Shown here piece by piece: positions 51,893-60,788 of a stretch of DNA of 64,000 nt. The position numbers and the translations under genes are program-made. Source of the stretch: Oscillospiraceae bacterium (GTDB lineage Bacteria; Bacillota; Clostridia; Oscillospirales; Oscillospiraceae); contig JAHHSG010000001.1 of NCBI GenBank assembly GCA_020025305.1, forward strand, positions 124,001-188,000. The letters are read 5' to 3'. The notes below the pieces were generated by a model. That model saw nothing but the letters and a program-made list of their open reading frames with translations. It ran no database searches and had not been told where the DNA came from. The first letter of the stretch is position 1. Each line of letters begins with the position of its first letter.

Positions 51893-53413
51893 GTGAAGTT
51901 CAACCAAATTAAAGTGGGTGCTGTGCTCTCTTACATCTCCATGGGTTTGAGTACCATCATTTCCATGGCCTATACACCGATCATGATTGAGCAACTGGGT
52001 GATAGTGAGTTCGGCGTATATAATCTGGTGTTGCCTATTATCTCCTATCTGAATCTCTTGAGTTTTGGACTTGGCAGTGCCTACGTGCGCTACTATTCCC
52101 GGTATAAAGTGGAGGACGATCAGCGAGGCATGGCCCGTATCAACGGCATGTTTTTGGTGACCTATCTCTTTCTCGGCACACTGGTGCTGGCAATCGGTTT
52201 TTATCTCTCCATGCATGGTTCGATCATCTTCGGAAAAAAGCTGACGCCGCAGGAGGTCGCTTTGGGCGAAAAACTGCTACGGATTATGACAGTGAATGCG
52301 GCTGTATATTTCCCAATCAGTGTCTTTGAGTCACATGTGACCATTCACGAGCAGTACTTTTTCCAGAAGATGGTGAATATGGGAAAGCAGGTTCTCAACC
52401 CCTTGATCATGATCCCGCTGCTGCTGATGGGATACCGCTCCGTGACGCTGACAGTGACAGCGCTGGTTTTCACGCTTTTGAGTGGGCTCATCAATATCTT
52501 CTACTGCTTGCATAAACTTCATATGCCTTTCGACTTCCGACACTACGATTTTGGCTTGATGAAAGAGATGATGGGCTACACGGTCTACGTCTTTATTGGC
52601 ATCGTGGTGGAGAATATCAACTGGAGTATTGACCGATTGATGATGGGCTGGGTACATGGTACCACGGCGGTGACAGTGTACACGGTGGCCTCACAGCTGA
52701 ATGTATACTATCTGTCGTTCTCCAACGCAGTGACCAATGTGCTGACCCCCCGTGTCCACCGCATGGTGGCCGAGCATCAGCCCCGCAGGGAACTGACAAA
52801 GCTCCTTACCAAGGCAGGGCGTTTGCAGTTTATCCTGCTGGCGTGTATCTTCCTTGGCTTCGTGGCAGTGGGCGAGCCGTTTGTTGTGCTCTGGGGCGGC
52901 GATGAGCAGTTCCGTGTGGATTATGTTGTGACGCTGCTGCTGTTTGCCTCGACCATATTCCCGGCCACCCAAACGGTGGGGATCGAGATCCAGCGCGCCA
53001 TGAATATGCACAAGTTCCGCTCCATTGCGTATCTCATCGTTGCCGTGATCAACGCGATTTTGCTGATCCCGGCATGTTATCTGTGGGATGGCATAGGCGC
53101 GGCGGGCTGTGTGCTGCTGACCACCTTGGGCGGTCAGGTCGTTTTGATGAACTGGTATTACTATAAGAAAATCGGCCTTAATATTCCGTGGTTCTGGAAG
53201 AAAATCTGTCAGCTGCTGCCGTCTATGATTCTTCCTGCGGCAACGGCGGTGTGTATCGCCGTCTTTGCCCCTGTCAACAGCTATCTGGGGATTGCCCTGT
53301 GGGGCATGGTCTTTGTCTCGGTATATGCAGTCAGTCTGTGGATGTTTGGCATGAACCGATTTGAGCGTGAGTTGATCGCTGCACCCATGCGGCGCATTTT
53401 CCACCGTCGGTAA
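51893..53413 (+). CDS. Polysaccharide exporter/flippase-like membrane protein
   Basis: A 506-residue protein with about fourteen membrane helices and the PST/Wzx N-terminal pattern: GAVLSYISMGLSTIISMAYT, then IEQLGDSEFGVYNLVLPI. GTG at 51893 with AGGAG eight bases upstream is preferred over an ATG at 51872 that is almost at the predicted transcript start. It is outside the main polysaccharide region and followed by a TetR regulator; cargo unknown. Confidence 0.82.
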   Translation: MKFNQIKVGAVLSYISMGLSTIISMAYTPIMIEQLGDSEFGVYNLVLPIISYLNLLSFGLGSAYVRYYSRYKVEDDQRGMARINGMFLVTYLFLGTLVLAIGFYLSMHGSIIFGKKLTPQEVALGEKLLRIMTVNAAVYFPISVFESHVTIHEQYFFQKMVNMGKQVLNPLIMIPLLLMGYRSVTLTVTALVFTLLSGLINIFYCLHKLHMPFDFRHYDFGLMKEMMGYTVYVFIGIVVENINWSIDRLMMGWVHGTTAVTVYTVASQLNVYYLSFSNAVTNVLTPRVHRMVAEHQPRRELTKLLTKAGRLQFILLACIFLGFVAVGEPFVVLWGGDEQFRVDYVVTLLLFASTIFPATQTVGIEIQRAMNMHKFRSIAYLIVAVINAILLIPACYLWDGIGAAGCVLLTTLGGQVVLMNWYYYKKIGLNIPWFWKKICQLLPSMILPAATAVCIAVFAPVNSYLGIALWGMVFVSVYAVSLWMFGMNRFERELIAAPMRRIFHRR

Positions 53414-53429
53414 AGAGAGGGGGAGGGGT

Positions 53430-54023
53430 ATGGCCCGGAAAAATGGCAGAAATACCAAGGGACGGATCGTGTCCGCTGCATGGAAGCTGTTCTATGAGCA
53501 GGGATATGAAAATACCACGGTGGAGGATATTATCGCCGCTTCCGGTACATCTAAGGGATCTTTCTACCACTATTTCGATGGGAAAGATGCACTGCTGGAG
53601 ACATTATCCCTTATCTTCGACGAAAAATATGAGGAGCTGGAAGAGCAGATGGATCCGGATACGGACACGGTGGAGACCCTGCTTTTTCTCAATCGAGAGC
53701 TGTTCGCTATGATTGACAACAGTGTGCCGTTGGAACTGTTGGCTCGGCTCCTGTCCTCTCAGCTGGTGACCCGCGGAGAAAAACATCTGCTAGATAGAAA
53801 CCGCACCTACTTTCGCCTGTTGCTGCGGATTGTCCGCCGGGGACAGGAGCGGGGAGAGCTGCGCAATGACCTCTCTGCCAACGAGATTGTCAAGGGGTAT
53901 GCCATGTTTGAGCGGGCACTGATGTACGACTGGTGTTTGGTGGGCGGGGAATACGCCTTGAGCCGCTATAGTGCCCTCATGATGCCAACTTTTTTGGACG
54001 GATATCGCTGTCGAGAAAAATAA
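53430..54023 (+). CDS. TetR-family transcriptional regulator
   Basis: A 197-residue protein. The N-terminal helix-turn-helix is clear (RIVSAAWKLFYEQGYENTTV, then EDIIAASGTSKGSFYHYFDG, KDALLE). The C-terminal half is helical and would form the ligand-binding dimer. It is 16 bases after the flippase gene and may regulate it or the putP-like gene that follows the inverted repeat. Confidence 0.93.
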   Translation: MARKNGRNTKGRIVSAAWKLFYEQGYENTTVEDIIAASGTSKGSFYHYFDGKDALLETLSLIFDEKYEELEEQMDPDTDTVETLLFLNRELFAMIDNSVPLELLARLLSSQLVTRGEKHLLDRNRTYFRLLLRIVRRGQERGELRNDLSANEIVKGYAMFERALMYDWCLVGGEYALSRYSALMMPTFLDGYRCREK

Positions 54024-54101
54024 TTTTTATCGGCATAGTTGCGTTTCATAAAATCGTCTAGTTATAAATGCCTGTATTTAAAAGCAAAAATAGATTTTCT
54101 G

Positions 54102-54139
54102 GAGAACGAAGTACAGAATAAGTTCTGTACTTCGTTCTC
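54102..54139 (+). terminator. Perfect 17-bp inverted repeat after tetR
   Basis: GAGAACGAAGTACAGAA, a TAAG loop and the exact complement. It lies 78 bases after tetR and directly before the putP promoter. No T-run follows, so besides ending the tetR transcript it could be a regulator binding site. Confidence 0.55.
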
Positions 54140-54141
54140 TA

Positions 54142-54170
54142 TTTACGTCTATTTAAAGTTATGGTATAGT
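54142..54170 (+). promoter_or_regulatory. Promoter of the putP-like gene
   Basis: TTTACG, 17 bases, TATAGT with a TG extension. It begins three bases after the 17-bp inverted repeat, so a protein bound there would cover the -35 box. Confidence 0.55.
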
Positions 54171-54214
54171 ATGCCTAACAAAAGATCGTGTCTGCGTGAG
54201 AGGAGAATTATAGT

Positions 54215-55762
54215 ATGAGTAGTGCACAGGTTTGTATTGTTTTGACCATCGCCATATATTTGATTGGTATGGTCTATGTGGGCGTTCGCTGCTCCAAAAA
54301 GAGCGCCGGCGGCAGCGGTGAGTTTTATCTGGGCGGCCGCAGCCTGGGGCCTGTGGTTACGGCTATGAGCGCCGAGGCCAGCGATATGAGTTCGTGGCTG
54401 CTGATGGGTCTGCCCGGTGTGGCCTACTTCACCGGTGTGGCCAACGCCGCGTGGACGGCCATTGGTTTGGCGGTAGGCACATATCTGAACTGGCTTTTGG
54501 TGGCAAAGCGGCTGCGGATCTACTCTGAGGAGATCAATGCCATTACGCTGCCGGAGTTTATCTCCAAGCGATTCAAGGATGACAGACGTATGTTGCTGGG
54601 GATTGCCGCCGTGTTGATTCTGGTCTTCTTTATCCCCTATACGGCCTCCGGCTTTGCGGCGGTGGGTAAGCTGTTCAACAGCCTTTTCGGCTTTGATTAT
54701 ATGACCACCATGGTCATGGGTGCCGCCGTTATCATTCTCTATACCATTATGGGTGGATTTTTGGCAGTGTCCACCACCGACCTCATCCAGAGCATCGTTA
54801 TGACCATTGCGCTCGTTGTTGTGTTGAGTTTCGGTGTCCGTGTGTCGGGCGGTTGGGATGCAGTCATCGAAAACGCCAAGGCGATTCCCGGTTACCTGAG
54901 CATGACCGAGGTGGGCAATATTAAAACCGGAGAGTCGAGCGCCTACAGCATCGTCAGCATTATCTCCACCATGGCATGGGGATTGGGTTACTTTGGTATG
55001 CCCCATATCCTGCTGCGCTTTATGGGCATCTCTGATCCTAAGAAGGTGAAGACCTCCCGCCGAATCGGTTCCATCTGGGTGGTCATCTCCATGACCGTGG
55101 CTGTGATCATTGGCTTTGTGGGCTACTCTGTTTCCAAGACCGGAAGCATCGTCACCTTTGACAATGAATCTGCGGCGGAGGCAATCATCGTACAGATCGC
55201 AAACTTCCTGAGCACCCACGGCATTGCGGCGGCTCTGGTAGCGGGTCTTATTTTGGCGGGGATTTTGGCCTCGACCATGTCTACTGCGGACTCTCAGCTG
55301 CTGGCGGCATCCTCCAGCGTGTCTGAGGATCTGATTCGTGAAGTATTCGGTGTGAAGATGTCTGCCAAGAGCACCATGTGGGTGGCCCGCGGCACCGTTA
55401 TCGCCATCTCCATCGTGGCCATGTTCATCGCAAGAAACCCCAATAGTTCCGTTTTCGGCATCGTCTCCTTTGCATGGGCCGGCTTCGGCGCTACATTGGC
55501 ACCGGTGATGCTGGCTGCACTCTTCTGGAAGCGAGCTAATCGCTGGGGGGCACTGGCCGGTATGATCAGCGGCGGCATCATGGTATTTCTGTGGCGTTAT
55601 ATGGTGCGTCCTCTAGGCGGCATCTGGGATATTTACGAGTTGCTGCCCGCTTTCCTCGTGGCTGTATGCTGCATTGTAGTGTTTTCTATGGCGACCGGGA
55701 AGCCGGATGAGGATACAGTTCGGACTTTCCACAAGGTCAGTACCGCCTGCCGGGAGAAGTAA
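54215..55762 (+). CDS. putP: Sodium/proline symporter family protein
   Basis: A 515-residue sodium:solute symporter with thirteen predicted membrane helices. SGEFYLGGRSLGPVVTAMSA, then EASDMSSWLLMGLPG, is the sodium- and substrate-binding helix II of PutP, and ILAGILASTMSTADSQLLAA is the conserved helix that completes the Na2 site. Probably imports proline with sodium; a related solute is possible. Single-gene unit with its own promoter and terminator. Confidence 0.9.
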   Translation: MSSAQVCIVLTIAIYLIGMVYVGVRCSKKSAGGSGEFYLGGRSLGPVVTAMSAEASDMSSWLLMGLPGVAYFTGVANAAWTAIGLAVGTYLNWLLVAKRLRIYSEEINAITLPEFISKRFKDDRRMLLGIAAVLILVFFIPYTASGFAAVGKLFNSLFGFDYMTTMVMGAAVIILYTIMGGFLAVSTTDLIQSIVMTIALVVVLSFGVRVSGGWDAVIENAKAIPGYLSMTEVGNIKTGESSAYSIVSIISTMAWGLGYFGMPHILLRFMGISDPKKVKTSRRIGSIWVVISMTVAVIIGFVGYSVSKTGSIVTFDNESAAEAIIVQIANFLSTHGIAAALVAGLILAGILASTMSTADSQLLAASSSVSEDLIREVFGVKMSAKSTMWVARGTVIAISIVAMFIARNPNSSVFGIVSFAWAGFGATLAPVMLAALFWKRANRWGALAGMISGGIMVFLWRYMVRPLGGIWDIYELLPAFLVAVCCIVVFSMATGKPDEDTVRTFHKVSTACREK

Positions 55763-55770
55763 AATCAGCA

Positions 55771-55806
55771 AAAAAAAGAGACAGGCTCATGCCTGTCTCT
55801 TTTTTT
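55771..55806. terminator. Bidirectional terminator between putP and the rhomboid gene
   Basis: AAAAAAGAGACAGGC, a TCAT loop and the exact complement with T-runs at both ends. It serves the convergent genes on both strands. Confidence 0.92.
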
Positions 55807-55815
55807 ATGAAATTT

Positions 55816-56385
55816 TCAGCGGCGGGATCCTTTGAAGGAGAAGCCGACCACCATGCCGCACACGCCGCCCACGATGTGCGTCAGTTGAGAAACATTGTCC
55901 ACACCGCTCAAGCCTGCCAGAAGTTCCTGCCCCAGATAGAGGACTACCACTAAAATGAGAGTGATGGGAATGCCGCCCTTTTTCATCTCGGTGAAAGAAG
56001 ACAGGACAATCATCATAAAAATCACACCGCTGGCACCCAGCAGTGCTGTGGTAGGGAAGAAAATGAAATGGATCAATCCCGTGACCAGTGCCGTAAGCAC
56101 GATGGCAAGAGACAGGCGACTTCCACCGTATTTTTCCTCCAGAGCCGGACCTACCAACAATAATAAGAGCATATTGTTCATGTAGTGGCTGTATCCGGAG
56201 TGCCCCAGCACATGCCCGAAAAAGCGTACATAGCTCAAGGGATCGGCCAGCGAAGAGCGGTAGACGGAGAAAAAGGCCGCGGTAGTGTAACCGTTGGTCA
56301 CATTGCCCAGGATCAGTGCTGCCAGACTCAGTAGTGCAAAACTGAGAATGACTGGGGCATTAAAGCGTATGACAAGTTTTTTCAA
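55816..56385 (-). CDS. Rhomboid-family intramembrane serine protease
   Basis: A 189-residue protein with six predicted membrane helices. GHVLGHSGYSHYMNNMLLLL is the helix II HxxxN motif, the nucleophile is Ser in LLGASGVIFMM (GxSG) and the partner His is in LTHIVGGVCGM. All catalytic residues are present. The start is a TTG behind AGAGGA. It would cut membrane proteins within the bilayer; substrate unknown. Own promoter, shared terminator with putP. Confidence 0.93.
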   Translation of the reverse strand: MKKLVIRFNAPVILSFALLSLAALILGNVTNGYTTAAFFSVYRSSLADPLSYVRFFGHVLGHSGYSHYMNNMLLLLLVGPALEEKYGGSRLSLAIVLTALVTGLIHFIFFPTTALLGASGVIFMMIVLSSFTEMKKGGIPITLILVVVLYLGQELLAGLSGVDNVSQLTHIVGGVCGMVVGFSFKGSRR

Positions 56386-56419
56386 AATGTAGATTCCTCT
56401 TTCTTCTGTTTTCTCTGCT

Positions 56420-56448
56420 ATTATAGCGTACAGCGCATAGAATGTAAA
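56420..56448 (-). promoter_or_regulatory. Promoter of the rhomboid gene
   Basis: TTTACA, 17 bases, TATAAT on the minus strand, about 30 bases upstream of the TTG start. Confidence 0.8.
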
Positions 56449-56477
56449 CAGGGAGGGAAGTGAAAAGAAAAAGGAGG

Positions 56478-56506
56478 TTGCAATTTATGCGGCTGTATGA
56501 TACAAT
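56478..56506 (+). promoter_or_regulatory. Promoter of the glycine riboswitch transcript
   Basis: TTGCAA, 17 bases, TACAAT with a TG extension (TGATACAAT). About 50 bases before the aptamer. Confidence 0.65.
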
Positions 56507-56565
56507 AAAGCCCATAACTGAATATCCCCATCGAATCGCTGAGAATCTTGAAAGGAAACTGAGCG

Positions 56566-56655
56566 TGGAGGGGACTCTGGAGAATCTCATTCATTTGAGT
56601 GCCGAAGGTGCAAGGCTGGATAGCCGAATCTCTCAGGCAAAAGGACAGAGTGAAC
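56566..56655 (+). promoter_or_regulatory. Glycine riboswitch (single aptamer)
   Basis: GGACTCTGGAGAATCTC, GTGCCGAAGGTGCAAG and CTCAGGCAAAAGGACAGAG appear in the order and spacing of the glycine aptamer; CTCTG and CAGAG close P1. Only one aptamer is seen. The next gene is an alanine/glycine symporter, the expected target. Confidence 0.92.
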
Positions 56656-56689
56656 TGCATTGCGTGTTTGTAGTTCGTCGCGTTCTCCA

Positions 56690-56719
56690 GAGTTGCTGTT
56701 CAGCCAGCGACTCTTTTTT
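56690..56719 (+). terminator. Expression-platform terminator of the glycine riboswitch
   Basis: GAGTTGCTG and CAGCGACTC (one G-T) form a 9-bp stem followed by T6. The segment TTCTCCAGAGT (56683-56693), which overlaps its 5' arm, is an exact 11-base complement of ACTCTGGAGAA in P1 of the aptamer (56574-56584). Ligand-free RNA could pair these two and block the terminator; glycine-bound P1 would free it. That predicts an OFF switch. Confidence 0.78.
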
Positions 56720-56742
56720 ATTTTTAGGAGGAAGAAAGAAAC

Positions 56743-58152
56743 ATGGAAGCAACACTACTCAAGATCGTGGCGACGATCAACGCATACCTGTCAGACTACA
56801 TACTGGTATTCCTGCTGCTGGGCTGCGGTCTCATTTTCACCATCCGCACCCGCTTTGTGCAGGTTCGTTATTTCGGAGCGGGTATGCGCCGCCTTTTTGG
56901 TACGCTGTCCCTGCACGGCGGTAAGCAGGAGAGCGGAATGACTTCATTTCAGGCGCTGGCTACTGCCATTTCCGCACAGGTGGGCACCGGAAATATTGTA
57001 GGTGCCTGCGGAGCCATTCTAGTAGGCGGTCCTGGTGCTATCTTCTGGATGTGGATCATTGCCTTTTTCGGTATGGCAACGATTTATGCTGAGGCGGTGC
57101 TGGCGATTAAGACCCGCCGGATAGATGAGGACGGCAATATTTGCGGCGGCCCTGTTTACTATATCAGAACTGCTTTTAAGGGGAAGCTGGGTAAGTTTTT
57201 GGCGGGATTTTTCGCTGTTGCCATTACCTTGGCACTGGGATTCATGGGCTGTATGGTGCAGTCCAATTCCATTGGCGCTTCTTTCCAGACAGCCTTTGGA
57301 ATCCCATCCTGGGTGGTAGGGATTGTGCTGGTGGTCATCTGTGGATTTATTTTCTTGGGCGGCGTGCAGCGGCTGGCTTCCGTAACAGAGAAGATAGTGC
57401 CTGTGATGGCGGTGATTTTCCTGCTGGGATCGTTGGTGATCTTGATTGCTCGGTATCAGTACATTCCGGAGACTTTGGGCATGATTTTTCACTACGCCTT
57501 TGTGCCTAACGCGATTATCGGCGGCGGCATTGGCTCTGCGCTGAAGATTGCGCTCAGCCAGGGAGCAAAGCGAGGATTGTTCTCCAATGAGGCTGGTATG
57601 GGTTCTACTCCCCACGCCCATGCAATGGCAAATGTGAAGGATCCTCACGAGCAGGGAATCGTGGCGATGATGGGCGTGTTCATTGATACTTTCGTGGTGC
57701 TGACACTGAATGCGCTGGTGGTCATTTCTACACTTTACACGGCGGATGGCCCTCTGGCTGGAGGCTATGTGGGGGCTGTGACGGAGAGTATCAATAAGAC
57801 GAATCTGGCCCAGACTGCTTTCGGCGTGGTGTTCGGTCAGAACTTCGGTTCTATGTTCGTGGCTGTCTGCCTGTTCTTCTTTGCTTTTTCCACCGTGTTG
57901 GGTTGGAACCTGTTTGGCAAGATCAATATGATGTACCTCTTTGGCAAGAAGGTGGTGCCAATCTATACCGTTCTGGCACTGGTGTTCATCTTCCTGGGCA
58001 GCTGCCTGTCCAATGATTTGGTGTGGGAGTTGACAGATATGTTTAATAACCTGATGGTGATTCCTAACGTAATGGCGCTGGTGGCCCTGTCGGGTGTGGT
58101 GGCAAAATCTGTGCTGAATCAAAAAAACAAAACATTGAACCAAAAACTGTGA
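56743..58152 (+). CDS. Alanine/glycine:sodium (AGCS) symporter
   Basis: A 469-residue protein with about eleven membrane helices. QALATAISAQVGTGNIVGAC, then GGPGAIFWMWIIAFFGMA, is the AGCS signature, and GGVQRLASVTEKIVPVMAVI and GSTPHAHAMANVKDPHEQG are conserved. Imports alanine or glycine with sodium; the glycine riboswitch upstream favours glycine. ATG behind AGGAGG. Confidence 0.94.
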   Translation: MEATLLKIVATINAYLSDYILVFLLLGCGLIFTIRTRFVQVRYFGAGMRRLFGTLSLHGGKQESGMTSFQALATAISAQVGTGNIVGACGAILVGGPGAIFWMWIIAFFGMATIYAEAVLAIKTRRIDEDGNICGGPVYYIRTAFKGKLGKFLAGFFAVAITLALGFMGCMVQSNSIGASFQTAFGIPSWVVGIVLVVICGFIFLGGVQRLASVTEKIVPVMAVIFLLGSLVILIARYQYIPETLGMIFHYAFVPNAIIGGGIGSALKIALSQGAKRGLFSNEAGMGSTPHAHAMANVKDPHEQGIVAMMGVFIDTFVVLTLNALVVISTLYTADGPLAGGYVGAVTESINKTNLAQTAFGVVFGQNFGSMFVAVCLFFFAFSTVLGWNLFGKINMMYLFGKKVVPIYTVLALVFIFLGSCLSNDLVWELTDMFNNLMVIPNVMALVALSGVVAKSVLNQKNKTLNQKL

Positions 58153-58156
58153 GAAG

Positions 58157-58196
58157 CAAAGAGGGCGGACTTCCGAGGAGGAGACCGCCCTCTTTG
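58157..58196 (+). terminator. Terminator of the AGCS gene
   Basis: CAAAGAGGGCGG and CCGCCCTCTTTG, perfect 12-bp stem with a 16-base loop, but without a long T-run. Confidence 0.65.
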
Positions 58197-58253
58197 ACTT
58201 AAACAAGGAAAGACGCCAAGAAAAAAAGATCATTAAAAAACTAAAAAAATATG

Positions 58254-58282
58254 TTGACTTATGGGGACTCATGAGCTATAAT
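58254..58282 (+). promoter_or_regulatory. Promoter of tRNA-Ala
   Basis: TTGACT, 17 bases, TATAAT, 42 bases upstream of the tRNA. Confidence 0.85.
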
Positions 58283-58324
58283 AAGCAAGTCGAGAGCACT
58301 GAGTAGTGTTTGAAAAAAGAACAT

Positions 58325-58400
<76 letters not shown>

Positions 58401-58437
58401 AAAAGACGAGAAATCATTAGATTTCTCGTCTTTTTTT
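58401..58437 (+). terminator. Terminator of tRNA-Ala
   Basis: AAAAGACGAGAAATC, an ATTA loop, the exact complement and T7, starting directly at the tRNA end. Confidence 0.93.
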
Positions 58438-58506
58438 AACTTTTTAGATCGGTACTGGTGTGTGCCGGAGAGGCCTATTGCCCATCTATTGCGCATGCAT
58501 TATAAC

Positions 58507-58541
58507 AAAAAGACTGCCTTGTCTGTTGGGCAGTCTTTTTT
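58507..58541 (-). terminator. Terminator downstream of the decayed integrase
   Basis: AAAAAGACTGCC and GGCAGTCTTTTT form a 12-bp stem with T-rich ends on both strands. It lies 15 bases after the last integrase frame. It may also be read from the plus strand. Confidence 0.75.
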
Positions 58542-58555
58542 ATATCGTTCATCCT

Positions 58556-59245
58556 TCAAAGGGCATCAATGATCCGACGCAGGGCATTCAGAGCAACATC
58601 TGATAATGCCGGAGCATTTCTGTGGACATGTGACTGATCAGCCGCGGTATATCTGGAACAAGAGCATTCACGTACTTCATCAGTGTGGCAAATGTATCCC
58701 AGCAGTTGTTTTAGCTCCGCCAATAAAGCGCTGGCCCTGTCGGCCATAGTTTTTTATCTTAAGAGACAGCAGCTCACTGGGACGGACGCCCAGGTAGTAT
58801 TGGGCAACAATACACCCAGCATAAGGGATATTGTCCACAGCCGCCCGCAGTTGCTCCACGTCTTTCAGTGGGAGGCCGACCTTGTTACTTTCTGCACCGC
58901 TGCCAACGATAATATACTGCTCTAAATGCAGAGTGGCCGGATGTCGGGGAATTGCGTGCTTATAGAGCAAGCTAGCCAGGGATTTCTTGTTCTGCCGGGG
59001 ACGTTTACCCTTGCTATAATCATCTACGCAGGCCTGAAGATTATCAATCGTGATGCCCGCCAACGGAGCGGTTGCCAGCGGCGAAAAATCATTCCATGGT
59101 GCATGATAGCAGCCCATTGTCGCTTCACCGGCGCCTTGGCCGTTCCCACGGCTTTTGGTTTCTACTGTCGGAGGTGCTTTGCCCCACAGCGACAGCAGAA
59201 TGGGCTCTCAACTGGGATCTTCGCCAGACATTTAGTGCAGCGCAT
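58556..59245 (-). pseudogene. Tyrosine integrase, decayed
   Basis: An ATG behind AGAGGTGAG starts a zinc-ribbon N-terminus (CTKCLAKIPVESPFCCRCG) as found in some Clostridia integrases, then a stop. A later frame reads ITIDNLQACVDDYSKGKRP (core-binding domain) and QYYLGVRPSELLSLKIKN, the first catalytic Arg region. Then separate frames give FATLMKYVNALV, LISHMSTEMLRHYQ (catalytic His/Tyr-like end) and DVALNALRRIIDAL. At least three frame breaks and deletions leave it non-functional. It points away from tRNA-Ala and is not attached to the phage block 11 kb away. Confidence 0.75.
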
Positions 59246-59499
59246 GATCTCACCTCTTTTCAGTATATAATAAATGTTCTTTATACACCGCAAAAAGAAG
59301 CCGCCCACACAGAGGGGTTCACCGGATCAGTTTACAGCCTGACTTGTCTATTCCCTTTTGAGAACTTTATTGTGCTCTATTATTTCGATTCATGGGAAAT
59401 GAAACAGTTGTTAAAATGTTGCCTAAAAGAGCACTTATTGGCGGGGATGCTGTTGAAAACTTGCACACAATGTTTATAACGTTTAAAATTGAAATGGAC

Positions 59500-59527
59500 T
59501 TGAAAAAAATTCCATATAGTGTATAAT
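59500..59527 (+). promoter_or_regulatory. Promoter of the adhesin operon
   Basis: TTGAAA, 16 bases, TATAAT. It leaves a leader of about 165 bases with no recognised element. The stretch 59246-59499 shows nothing I can name. Confidence 0.6.
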
Positions 59528-59695
59528 GATTAAAAAATGTGACGATTGGCGATTAGAAATTGGTGAATTATAACTCTGTATATCTCAGATTTTACGCCAA
59601 CAAGATAAACCAGACCAAGCGATCACCAATGTGGCTATGAGCTTTCGTTGGAAAATGGATGCAATCTTTTGTGAAAGGTGGCCCGGCACCGTAGT

Positions 59696-60178
59696 ATGAA
59701 AACAAAAAGTGAAAGTTTACTTAAAAAACTGTCCAAGCTGGAGCTGCTGGAGCTGTTGGCAGAGCAAGAAAGAGAAATTCAAGAATTAAAAAAACAGTTG
59801 GAGCAAAAAGATTTGATCATTGGACAACGCGTCCTTTGTATGAAGGAATTTGGAAACATAGCACAAGCTGCATTGGCTTTGAACGGCGTGTTTGAAGCGG
59901 CGCAAAAAGCTGCAGATCAATATGTGGTAAGTGTTAAAGAGATGATGGACACAAATCTGAGAAAAGAAGGCATGCCCCTCGATGAAAAGTGCCAGGCAGA
60001 TTCGCATGGACATGCCTTACCGCCCATTGATAGCGTTTGTCAGAAATCTGCCGTAACGGATGTACAGGCTGTTATGGAGGAAGAGGCACAGCCAAGCTTT
60101 ACATTAGATGAAATTTTGGAGGAAGTAAAGGCTCTGCGGGAAAAACCAGATCCTAATGAGCAGGAGTATAACATATGA
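59696..60178 (+). CDS. Coiled-coil protein of the adhesin operon
   Basis: A 160-residue protein. Residues 5-45 (LLKKLSKLELLELLAEQERE, then IQELKKQLEQKD) are a strong heptad coiled coil; residues 60-85 (GNIAQAALALNGVFEAAQKA) form another helix. Proteins of this type often precede signal peptidase and adhesin/pilin genes in Clostridia, but their function is unknown. ATG at 59696 is preferred; a GTG at 59678 adds six residues. ATGA overlap with the signal peptidase gene. Confidence 0.75.
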   Translation: MKTKSESLLKKLSKLELLELLAEQEREIQELKKQLEQKDLIIGQRVLCMKEFGNIAQAALALNGVFEAAQKAADQYVVSVKEMMDTNLRKEGMPLDEKCQADSHGHALPPIDSVCQKSAVTDVQAVMEEEAQPSFTLDEILEEVKALREKPDPNEQEYNI

Positions 60179-60753
60179 AAAAAGAGCTTGTCCGTCCCAC
60201 ACTGGAAGAGATCAACTGCGAAATTGATCGGCGCCGGAGCTGGCAACGATTTCTCCGTGTGCTGCGGGGGACACTGTATTCTTTGGCAGTGGTATCTGCC
60301 ATTGCAGTGCTAGTTACAACACTGTGGATGCCGGTGCTGCAAATCACAGGTTCCAGTATGGAGCCAACCCTTAGCGATCATGAGTTAGTGATTTCCGTCA
60401 AAACACGACACGTCAAACCTGGCGATGCCATTGCATTTTATTACAATAACAAAATTTTAATTAAACGTGTTATCGCAACTGCGGGGCAGTATGTGGATGT
60501 GCAAGAGGACGGCACTGTCCTGGTGGACGGTGTGGCATTGGATGAACCATATATTGTGGAAAAGAGTCGGGGTCAGTGTGATATTCAGCTGCCTTATCAG
60601 GTAGAAGATGGTAACCTCTTTGTGATGGGAGATGCCCGATCAATTTCTGCCGATAGCCGAACCACATTAGTGGGAACCATCAGCACTGATAAAGTTTTGG
60701 GACGTGTTATTTTTAGGATTTGGCCTTTTTCGGGGATTGGAATCGTTAAGTAA
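60175..60753 (+). CDS. Signal peptidase I (operon-specific)
   Basis: A 192-residue type I signal peptidase with one N-terminal membrane helix (about residues 34-52). Ser61 in TGSSMEPTL is the nucleophile and Lys97 in LIKRVIATAG the general base. The C-terminal box reads GDARSISADSR instead of the usual GDNRxxSxDSR, an Asn-to-Ala change. Encoded just before a giant secreted protein, it probably trims that protein's signal sequence. Confidence 0.93.
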   Translation: MKKELVRPTLEEINCEIDRRRSWQRFLRVLRGTLYSLAVVSAIAVLVTTLWMPVLQITGSSMEPTLSDHELVISVKTRHVKPGDAIAFYYNNKILIKRVIATAGQYVDVQEDGTVLVDGVALDEPYIVEKSRGQCDIQLPYQVEDGNLFVMGDARSISADSRTTLVGTISTDKVLGRVIFRIWPFSGIGIVK

Positions 60754-60788
60754 AATGAGATTTGTATTATAAAAAGGGGACAGAGCGT

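Noticed and set aside
56460..56924. A 154-codon frame at the start of the AGCS region
   Set aside because: It crosses the glycine riboswitch and the start of the symporter in another frame.
57019..58272. A 417-codon minus-strand frame opposite the AGCS symporter
   Set aside because: His/Gln-rich antisense shadow of a gene with clear motifs.
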